From Desulfobulbaceae bacterium UBA5123 (lineage in GTDB: Bacteria; Desulfobacterota; Desulfobulbia; Desulfobulbales; UBA5123), in the NCBI GenBank assembly GCA_002415465.1, contig DHYT01000011.1, positions 9,313-14,565 of the forward strand: a stretch of DNA of 5,253 bases, written 5' to 3'. The translations under genes were made by a program, and so were the position numbers. Positions 1-5,253 of the stretch are shown here, piece by piece (position 1 is the first letter of the stretch; every line of letters begins with the position of its first letter). Below the pieces are notes generated by a model. The model was not told the origin of the DNA, did no database searches, and worked only from the letters and a program-made list of their open reading frames with translations.

Positions 1-39
1 CATCTTCCAGTTGCCGGCGATGAGCGGGGTGCGTTGCAT
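1..39 (-). CDS. tpiA: Triosephosphate isomerase, N-terminal fragment (cut by window edge)
   Basis: Only the first 13 codons are visible, reading MQRTPLIAGNWKM. The segment PLIAGNWKM is the signature N-terminus of triosephosphate isomerase; in this family the Asn and Lys of the GNWKM motif are active-site residues that contact the substrate. The enzyme interconverts dihydroxyacetone phosphate and glyceraldehyde 3-phosphate in the cytoplasm. The ATG is well placed 4 nt after an AAGGAGG Shine-Dalgarno that also contains the stop codon of pgk, so translation is probably coupled to pgk. Position directly after gap, rimI and pgk supports the call. The rest of the gene lies outside the window, so integrity cannot be judged. 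Confidence 0.9.
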   Translation of the reverse strand, partial: MQRTPLIAGNWKM

Positions 40-43
40 GGGG

Positions 44-50
44 CCTCCTT
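44..50 (-). promoter_or_regulatory. Ribosome binding site of tpiA, overlapping the pgk stop codon
   Basis: The minus strand reads TAAGGAGG followed by four C residues and ATG. The AAGGAGG core is a near-perfect Shine-Dalgarno, and its first two bases are part of the pgk TAA stop (49-51). The 4-nt spacing to the ATG is short but workable. It fixes the tpiA start and suggests that ribosomes ending on pgk feed tpiA. Confidence 0.8.
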
Positions 51-1236
51 AGGCGTTTTTGGCGTTCAGGGCGGCGACGCCGGGCAGCTCCTTGCCTTCC
101 ATCAGCATCAGGAAGGCGCCGCCGCCGGTGGACATATAGGAGATGTTTTCTGCCTCGCCCGCCTTGTGGACCGCGACGTCGGTGTCGCCGCCGCCGATGA
201 TGGTCAGGGCGTGGGAGGCGGCGACGCTGTGGACCATGGCCATGGTGCCGCGCGAAAAGGCGTCCATCTCGAAGGCGCCCATCGGGCCGTTCCAGATGAT
301 GGTCCGGGCGCTCTCCAGCGCCTCCGAGAAGAGCATGGTGGTGGCCGGGCCGATATCGAGGATCATCCGGTTTTTGGGCACCTCCTGGGCGGTGGTTCGG
401 GTGCTTTCGGCCCTGGCGTCGAAGGAGTCGGCGACGATGCAGTCCACCGGCAGATACAGCTTAACCCCCTGTTGCTTGGCCTTTTTCATCAAATCGGCGG
501 CGGTGTCGAGCAGATCGTCTTCCACCTTGGACTGGCCGACCTCATAGCCCATCGCCTTCATGAAGGTGTTGGCCATGGCGCCGCCGATGATCATCTTGTC
601 CACCCGGTCCATCAGGTTCTTGAGGGCGCCGAGCTTGCTCGACACCTTGGCGCCGCCGACGATGGCGACCAGCGGCCGGCTGGGGTTGCCAACCGAGCGG
701 TTGAAATAATCCATCTCCTTCTGCAGCAGGAAACCTGCCGCGCACTGGTCGAAGAACTTGGTGACCCCGACCACCGAGGCATGGGCGCGGTGGGCGACGG
801 CAAAGGCGTCGTTGATGTAGATCTCGCCCATCTCGGCGAGTTTACGGCTGAAGCCCTCGTCGTTTTCCTGCTCTTCCTTGTAGAAGCGCAGGTTTTCGAG
901 GAGCAGGACATCGCCGGCCTGCATGGCGTCGACCATCGCCTTGGTCTCGGGGCCGATGCAGTCGGGAGCGAGCTTGACCTCCTTGCCGATCAGGCGGGAG
1001 AGCCGTTTCGCGGCCGGGGCCATGCTGAATTTGGCCTGCCGCTCGCCCTTGGGGCGACCGAGATGCGAGCAGATGACGATCTTGGCGTTTTCGTCCAAGG
1101 CGTGATTGATGGTCGGCAACACCCCGCGGATGCGGGTGTCCTCGGTGATATTGCCCTGGTCGTCCAGGGGAACGTTGAAGTCCACCCGGATCAAAAGTGT
1201 TTTGCCCTTGATGTCAAGATCTTTGATGTTCTTCAC
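49..1236 (-). CDS. pgk: Phosphoglycerate kinase
   Basis: This 395-residue cytoplasmic enzyme transfers the acyl phosphate of 1,3-bisphosphoglycerate to ADP, giving 3-phosphoglycerate and ATP, and runs in reverse in gluconeogenesis. Length is normal for bacterial Pgk. The N-terminal substrate domain shows RVDFNVP (17-23), SHLGRPKG (57-64), ENLRF (114-118) and [12 protein letters not shown] (143-154). The C-terminal nucleotide domain shows GGAKV (194-198), WNGPMGAFE (315-323), GGGDT (348-352) and STGGGAFL (369-376). The stretch 143-154 has AV where many Pgks have GT; the neighbouring basic residues are kept. The start is GTG, supported by AAGGAG 7 nt upstream and by the conserved N-terminus. 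It lies 11 nt after rimI and directly before tpiA, so it is almost certainly part of the gap operon. Nothing points to inactivation. Confidence 0.98.
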   Translation of the reverse strand: MKNIKDLDIKGKTLLIRVDFNVPLDDQGNITEDTRIRGVLPTINHALDENAKIVICSHLGRPKGERQAKFSMAPAAKRLSRLIGKEVKLAPDCIGPETKAMVDAMQAGDVLLLENLRFYKEEQENDEGFSRKLAEMGEIYINDAFAVAHRAHASVVGVTKFFDQCAAGFLLQKEMDYFNRSVGNPSRPLVAIVGGAKVSSKLGALKNLMDRVDKMIIGGAMANTFMKAMGYEVGQSKVEDDLLDTAADLMKKAKQQGVKLYLPVDCIVADSFDARAESTRTTAQEVPKNRMILDIGPATTMLFSEALESARTIIWNGPMGAFEMDAFSRGTMAMVHSVAASHALTIIGGGDTDVAVHKAGEAENISYMSTGGGAFLMLMEGKELPGVAALNAKNA

Positions 1237-1243
1237 GGCGAGG

Positions 1244-1249
1244 CTCCTT
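1244..1249 (-). promoter_or_regulatory. Ribosome binding site of pgk, overlapping the rimI stop codon
   Basis: The minus strand reads TAAGGAG, a 7-nt spacer, then GTG. The AAGGAG core shares two bases with the rimI TAA stop (1248-1250). This site decides the GTG start of pgk at 1236, because no ATG gives a full-length Pgk N-terminus. Confidence 0.8.
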
Positions 1250-1709
1250 ATTCCTGCAACGATTTGGTCATGACGAAGGCGTCTTCGTCAGGCGATTGAT
1301 AATAATTATACCTGATGCCGATGGATTGGAAGCCGTTTTTTTCGTAGAGGCGGCGGGCGCCGATGTTGCCGACCCGCAACTCCAGAAAACAGGTGAGGGT
1401 TCCGTTCCGGCGCAATTCGGTAAAGGTGTGCTGGAGCAGGTGTTGCGCCACCCCGCACCGCCGGTGTTTCGCGTCCACCGCCAGGCGGAGGATCTCCGCT
1501 TCGTCGGCGACGGTGCGACCGATGATGTAGCCGAGAACCCGTTCGGAATCGGAAGAGCGGGCGATCCACTGCCAACTCAAGGACTGCCCGAGCTCGTCGG
1601 CAAGCTGGCTTGTATTCCAGGGGCCGGGGTTTTGGCGTTCAATGGCCATGACCGCGGCCAGATCGGCCGCGGTCATGGCGGAGATGGAAAATTGGGAAGA
1701 GTGGCTCAC
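1248..1709 (-). CDS. rimI: GNAT-family N-acetyltransferase, RimI-like
   Basis: This 153-residue protein has the single GNAT fold. Visible features are the N-terminal strand and helix around [16 protein letters not shown] (9-24), the acetyl-CoA pyrophosphate loop RRCGVA (83-88, matching R-x-x-G-x-A), and the C-terminal RimI block with FLELR (108-112), LYEKNGF (121-127), NYY (135-137) and a terminal DAFVM. E110 and Y122 align by eye with the general base and acid of RimI. RimI acetylates the N-terminal alanine of ribosomal protein S18 in enterobacteria; other bacterial RimI proteins are less specific, so the substrate here is inferred. The start is GTG at 1709, overlapping the gap stop by 4 nt (GTGA). 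The next Met (residue 12) would remove the first strand and lies inside a strong hairpin. Placement between gap and pgk is unusual, since rimI more often sits near tsaB or tsaD. A broader GNAT function remains possible. Confidence 0.85.
   Translation of the reverse strand: MSHSSQFSISAMTAADLAAVMAIERQNPGPWNTSQLADELGQSLSWQWIARSSDSERVLGYIIGRTVADEAEILRLAVDAKHRRCGVAQHLLQHTFTELRRNGTLTCFLELRVGNIGARRLYEKNGFQSIGIRYNYYQSPDEDAFVMTKSLQE
1645..1679 (-). repeat. Perfect 15-bp inverted repeat (hairpin) inside the 5' end of rimI
   Basis: On the plus strand, arm GCCATGACCGCGGCC (1645-1659) and arm GGCCGCGGTCATGGC (1665-1679) are exact reverse complements separated by the 5 bases AGATC. In rimI mRNA this begins 30 nt after the first base of the GTG start and covers codons 11-22 ([12 protein letters not shown]). 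A stem of 15 pairs, mostly G-C, would be very stable. It places the alternative ATG (codon 12) within the stem. A role in tuning rimI translation or transcript stability is inference; it could also be a by-product of alternating Ala-rich codons. Confidence 0.75.
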
Positions 1710-2911
1710 ACCATCTGTTCGGCGATGGAAACGGTACGGTCGCCGAGCATGTTGGTGTAGCTGCCCAGCTCGTTGTCGTACCAGCCGTAGATGACGGTCT
1801 GGGTTACCGGAACCTGTACCGAGGCGGGGCCGCCGTTGCAGTTCAGGTGTTCCAGGTTGACGTTGATGGCGGCGGTGCGGGTGTGGGTTTCGGTACCCTC
1901 GATGATCGCGGCCGCGGCCGGGGTGCCGATGATGTCGCAGGATACGTTCTGGTCCTCGGTGTACTCAAGGTAGGGGGAGCCGGCCGCGTAATCCCGGAAG
2001 ATCGAGTTGATCAGGTTGCGTTTGATCGGGTTGTCAAGGTTGTCCTGCAGGTTCAGGACCAGGATGATCAGCGAACCGGTGGAGGTGGGGATGCGCACCG
2101 ATTCCGCCATGAAGCCGATGCTCTTCATCTCCGGGATGACCAGCGCCAGGGCGCGGGCGGCGCCGGTGGTGGTGAGGATGATGTTGTTGAGGATCGAGCG
2201 GTTCTTGCGCAGGTCGGTGGCGCCGGCGTTGGGCAGCCGGTCGAGAACCTGCTGGCTGCCGGTGGCGGCATGAACCGTGACCATGGATGCGGAGAGGATC
2301 TTGTCGGCCCCGAAATGATCGATGAGCGGTTTGATCATATAGGAGAGACAGGTGGTGGTGCAGGAGGCGGCCGAGATCAACGAGTGCTTCGAGGGGTTGA
2401 AGTCGGTGTCGTTGATGCCCATGACCGTGGTGACCGCGTCGTCAGGCATGCTCAAGCCCTTGTCCTTGATCTTGAAGGGCGCGGAGAGGATCGCCTTTTC
2501 GGCGCCGGCCTGCAGATGGCCGCGCATGGCGCCACGCGGCGCATCGGCGTCGGCGGTGGGGTCGTTGAAGACGCCGGTGGTGTCAACCACCAGTCGGATA
2601 TCGTTTTCCTTCCACTTGATGTCCTTGGGGTTGCGCGCCTCGCGCAGGATGGTCACCGGCACGCCGTTGACGATCATGGTGCCGTCAGCCTCGTTGAGAT
2701 TCTCAATGACCCGGCCGCCCTTGTGGCCGTGCAGGTAGCTGCCGAGCCTGCCGTAGGTGCTGTCGCGCTCGATGGAGGCGGCGACATCTTCAAGGCCTCG
2801 GCCCACCTGCCGGCCGAGGTTGATCACCAGGCCGGAAAAATGCTTCCGTGACACATGGTGCCAGAGGGACAGTTTGCCGATGCGTCCGAGGCCGTTGATA
2901 CCTAATTTCAT
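1706..2911 (-). CDS. gap: Divergent long glyceraldehyde-3-phosphate dehydrogenase
   Basis: This 401-residue protein is about 60-70 residues longer than classical phosphorylating GAPDH, which oxidises glyceraldehyde 3-phosphate to 1,3-bisphosphoglycerate. The Rossmann motif GINGLGRIG (4-12) opens the NAD(P) domain. The catalytic segment ASCTTTCLS (182-190) carries the expected nucleophile C184, with H214 in TVHAATGSQ as its partner, but the usual Asn of CTTNC is Thr. RIPTSTGS (273-280) replaces the common RVPT-x-N-x-S, and WYDNE (377-381) is kept, followed by GSYTN where GYSN is usual. After N31 the usual Asp is Leu, and about four extra residues follow. Extra length also lies near 117-131 and 340-371. 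The ATG follows AAGGAG by 9 nt. It heads the gap-rimI-pgk-tpiA cluster, so a glycolytic or gluconeogenic role is very likely. The cofactor is uncertain, and NADP use or dual use is plausible. Confidence 0.93.
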   Translation of the reverse strand: MKLGINGLGRIGKLSLWHHVSRKHFSGLVINLGRQVGRGLEDVAASIERDSTYGRLGSYLHGHKGGRVIENLNEADGTMIVNGVPVTILREARNPKDIKWKENDIRLVVDTTGVFNDPTADADAPRGAMRGHLQAGAEKAILSAPFKIKDKGLSMPDDAVTTVMGINDTDFNPSKHSLISAASCTTTCLSYMIKPLIDHFGADKILSASMVTVHAATGSQQVLDRLPNAGATDLRKNRSILNNIILTTTGAARALALVIPEMKSIGFMAESVRIPTSTGSLIILVLNLQDNLDNPIKRNLINSIFRDYAAGSPYLEYTEDQNVSCDIIGTPAAAAIIEGTETHTRTAAINVNLEHLNCNGGPASVQVPVTQTVIYGWYDNELGSYTNMLGDRTVSIAEQMV

Positions 2912-2920
2912 TCTGGGGAT

Positions 2921-2926
2921 CTCCTT
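2921..2926 (-). promoter_or_regulatory. Ribosome binding site of gap
   Basis: AAGGAG on the minus strand lies 9 nt upstream of the ATG at 2911. It confirms the gap start, which also gives the conserved MKLGINGLGRIG N-terminus. Confidence 0.8.
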
Positions 2927-2967
2927 GCTACGTGGTTAGATCTGGCTAAAGGTTTTGAAGAGCGGCG

Positions 2968-3025
2968 CTGCCGGACTCCGCACCGTTTCAATCCGGGGCG
3001 GTTGCGTGGTGCGGTGCATCGGCAG
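2968..3025 (-). promoter_or_regulatory. Predicted two-tier stem-loop in the gap 5' leader
   Basis: Two nested perfect complementary pairs are visible in the transcript. An outer stem pairs CUGCCG (3025-3020) with CGGCAG (2973-2968). An inner stem pairs CCGCACC (3014-3008) with GGUGCGG (2984-2978). A 5 x 4 nt internal loop separates them and a 23-nt apical loop (3007-2985) closes the structure. It sits between the predicted start of transcription and the gap ribosome binding site, which remains outside the stem. I cannot match it to a known riboswitch class. It may be a regulatory leader or a transcript-stabilising structure; no U run follows it, so a terminator is unlikely. Confidence 0.45.
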
Positions 3026-3047
3026 GCGTCTGCTCTGTCGCTACTGT

Positions 3048-3077
3048 ATGATAAAATTTTTCACGAATATATGTGAA
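3048..3077 (-). promoter_or_regulatory. Sigma70-type promoter for the gap operon
   Basis: On the minus strand, -35 TTCACA (3077-3072) and -10 TATCAT (3053-3048) are separated by 18 bp, each one mismatch from consensus. The region upstream (about 3100-3120) is A/T rich in an otherwise GC-rich window, as an UP element would be. Transcription would begin near 3040, giving a leader of about 130 nt before gap. It is the best-looking promoter in the only sizeable intergenic space, but it was recognised by eye alone. Confidence 0.6.
3060..3077. promoter_or_regulatory. Imperfect palindrome over the gap promoter, possible operator
   Basis: The plus strand reads TTCAC, 8 bases, then GTGAA. The central ATAT is also symmetric, leaving four unmatched positions in the 18 bp. 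It covers the -35 hexamer and part of the spacer, which is where a repressor would block RNA polymerase. The half-sites resemble those of Rex and CRP/FNR-family sites, but in the opposite orientation to the Rex (TTGTGAA..TTCACAA) and CRP (TGTGA..TCACA) consensus sites, so I do not assign a regulator. Confidence 0.35.
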
Positions 3078-3113
3078 TGCTCCCCGGCAGGCAAGCAAAA
3101 CTTGATTTTTTCG

Positions 3114-3135
3114 TTAAAAGTGGCGGGCGGCCGCC
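3114..3135 (-). terminator. Possible rho-independent terminator after cysK
   Basis: Beginning 26 nt past the cysK stop, the transcript reads GGCGG, loop CCGC, CCGCC, then AC and four U residues. The stem is only five pairs, but all are G-C. The U run is short and interrupted, so termination may be partial, letting some cysK transcript continue into gap. The same bases form a 10-bp GGCGGCCGCC palindrome, which is an alternative explanation. Confidence 0.4.
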
Positions 3136-3160
3136 GTCAGTGAGCTCGTTTGGGTGCTGG

Positions 3161-4090
<930 letters not shown>

Positions 4091-4148
4091 GAGGCTGCCC
4101 TGTGGGAGAAGTTGAGCGGCAATGCCGTGGATATTGGTTTTTGCCGGA

Positions 4149-5253
4149 CTATGGCTCTGTTGTAGCCGAAGTCGCAGGCTCGGTCAAGGCGTCGATGGCC
4201 GAGGAGCGGGTGGCGCGGTCGATGGGAATGGCCGGAGCGATCTCCTTTTGCAGGGAGGGGTCAAGTTCCTGGAATTTTCTCGCCGTGACCAGCACCCGGC
4301 TTTCGAGGGAGCCGGCGGTGCGGTTGTATGCCTCCACGGCCCGGTCGAGCCCCTTGCGGATGTCCTGGAAGTGGCCGGCCAGGGTGTGCAATCTCTCGTA
4401 GAGGGTCTTGCCCAGATCGCCGATGGCCTGGGCGTGTTCGGCGATGTGCTCCTGCCGCCAGCCGTAGGAGACGGCGCGAAGGAGGGCGATCAGGGTGGTG
4501 GGGGTGGCGAGGATTACCCGTTGATTGACCCCGAACTCGATCAGTTCCGGGTCCTGCTCCAGGGCGGCGCTGAAGAAGTTCTCGCCGGGAAGGAAGAGGA
4601 CCACGAATTCCGGGGAGGGCTGGAATTGCTCCCAGTATGCCTTGCCGGCCAGTTGGGTCAAGTGGGTGCGAATCTGGGCGGCGTGGGCCTGCATGCATTG
4701 CTTGCGGCCCTGCTCGTCTTCCGTGTCCAGCGCCTCAAGGTAGGCATGCAGGGCCGCCTTGGAGTCGACGACGATATGCTTGCCGTTGGGCAGTTTGATG
4801 AGCATGTCGGGGCGCAGTCGCCCCTGGCCGGTGGCGGCGGACTCCTGTTCGATGAAGTCGCAGTGCTGGACCATGCCGGCCATCTCCACCACCCGGCGCA
4901 GTTGGATTTCCCCCCAGCGGCCGCGCACGGTGGGGGTGCGCAGCGCCCGCACCAGATTGCTGGTCTCGCCCTGCAGCCGCGCCTGGCTGGTGGCCAGGGA
5001 TTTGACCTGTTCGGTGAGACCGGAGTATGCCTCGATCCGGTCCTTTTCGACCAGCCGCAGTTGTTCGTCCACTTTTTTGAGGGATTCGGTCAGGGGCTTG
5101 ACCAGTTCGTTGATGGATTGCCGGCGCAGATCCAGTTCGCCTTTGGCCTTTTCCTGAAAGGAGCCCATGGTCGCCTTGGCAAGTTCCAGGAAGGAGTGGC
5201 TGTTGTTCTTGAAGATATCGGTGGAGAGCGCCTTGAAGCTGTCGGAGAGTTCC
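4149..5253 (-). CDS. rmuC: DNA recombination protein RmuC, 5' end outside the window
   Basis: The frame is open to the window edge: 28 codons precede the ATG at 5168 and read as RmuC-like helical sequence ([29 protein letters not shown] is split here as [12 protein letters not shown] and [10 protein letters not shown]), so that ATG is internal. Counting from it, residues 10-80 are a probable coiled coil. The RmuC core follows: GRWGE (83-87), [11 protein letters not shown] (119-129), VVDSKAAL (133-140), [10 protein letters not shown] (190-199), [13 protein letters not shown] (221-233) and the C-terminal [12 protein letters not shown] (288-299). The PD at 120-121 and D135-S-K137 fit the PD-(D/E)XK nuclease-like core proposed for the family. 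In E. coli, loss of RmuC raises inversion at short inverted repeats; the biochemical activity is not settled. The C-terminus ends in an Ala/Thr/Pro-rich tail. E. coli RmuC is about 475 residues, so roughly 100 residues, including any N-terminal membrane anchor, lie outside. Confidence 0.93.
   Translation of the reverse strand, partial: ELSDSFKALSTDIFKNNSHSFLELAKATMGSFQEKAKGELDLRRQSINELVKPLTESLKKVDEQLRLVEKDRIEAYSGLTEQVKSLATSQARLQGETSNLVRALRTPTVRGRWGEIQLRRVVEMAGMVQHCDFIEQESAATGQGRLRPDMLIKLPNGKHIVVDSKAALHAYLEALDTEDEQGRKQCMQAHAAQIRTHLTQLAGKAYWEQFQPSPEFVVLFLPGENFFSAALEQDPELIEFGVNQRVILATPTTLIALLRAVSYGWRQEHIAEHAQAIGDLGKTLYERLHTLAGHFQDIRKGLDRAVEAYNRTAGSLESRVLVTARKFQELDPSLQKEIAPAIPIDRATRSSAIDALTEPATSATTEP

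Noticed and set aside
34..1299. A 421-codon open frame on the plus strand opposite pgk
   Set aside because: It is the antisense shadow of a complete, motif-rich pgk in GC-rich DNA. Its translation is Gly/Ala/His/Asp rich with no recognisable domain.
1903..1920. GC-rich palindromic run containing GCGGCCGC inside gap
   Set aside because: It encodes an Ala run (PAAAAI) in the GAPDH protein. It is a codon-use effect in GC-rich DNA and carries no sign of a site or element.
1847..2851. A 334-codon open frame on the plus strand opposite gap
   Set aside because: It is antisense to a full-length gap whose motifs are intact. Its Gly/Val/Asp-rich composition is typical of a shadow frame.
2985..2994. 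GGATTGAAAC on the minus strand, which resembles the 3' end of some CRISPR repeats
   Set aside because: It occurs once, with no repeat-spacer periodicity and no cas gene nearby. It is part of the leader loop.
4117..4146. 6-bp inverted repeat (CGGCAA/TTGCCG) between rmuC and cysK
   Set aside because: The 18-nt loop and the lack of a U run do not support a terminator, and a match this short is expected by chance.
4149..5168. Treating the ATG at 5168 as the rmuC start
   Set aside because: The same frame continues upstream to the window edge with RmuC-like helical sequence, and a start there would leave the protein far shorter than the family.

Overview
The window is a GC-rich bacterial chromosome segment. 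All of its genes lie on the minus strand, so transcription runs from high to low coordinates. In that order they are: a 5'-truncated rmuC (DNA recombination protein), cysK (O-acetylserine sulfhydrylase), a 249-bp intergenic stretch, then a lower-glycolysis cluster of gap, rimI and pgk, with the first 13 codons of tpiA running off the low end. I read the organism as a Gram-negative bacterium. The divergent, long GAPDH together with the gap-pgk-tpiA order makes me lean towards Desulfobacterota (the old Deltaproteobacteria). That lineage call comes from memory of family sequences and is low confidence.

Region 4149-5253 holds the C-terminal two thirds or so of RmuC. Its frame stays open to the window edge, so the true start lies outside. 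A 58-bp gap separates it from cysK (3161-4090), which has every motif of a PLP-dependent cysteine synthase. cysK is followed by a modest GC hairpin with a short U run (3114-3135), a possible terminator.

The intergenic region 2912-3160 is the main regulatory stretch. It contains a sigma70-like promoter (TTCACA, 18-bp spacer, TATCAT, 3048-3077), an imperfect palindrome lying across the -35 box and spacer, and a leader of roughly 130 nt. The leader can fold into a two-tier stem (2968-3025) ahead of a good ribosome binding site for gap.

The glycolytic unit is tightly packed. gap overlaps rimI by 4 nt (GTGA). The rimI TAA stop lies inside the Shine-Dalgarno of pgk (GTG start), and the pgk TAA stop lies inside the Shine-Dalgarno of tpiA. 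GAPDH, phosphoglycerate kinase and triosephosphate isomerase catalyse linked steps of glycolysis and gluconeogenesis. The intruder is rimI, a GNAT N-acetyltransferase normally associated with ribosomal protein S18.

The gap product is the most unusual gene. It has 401 residues against about 330-340 for classical GAPDH, CTTTC in place of CTTNC at the active site, and no acidic residue where NAD-specific enzymes bind the adenosine ribose. I found no phage, transposon, CRISPR, RNA gene or defence system, and nothing that amounts to an undescribed multi-gene system. The best leads are the divergent GAPDH, the rimI insertion with its 15-bp perfect hairpin, and the gap leader.
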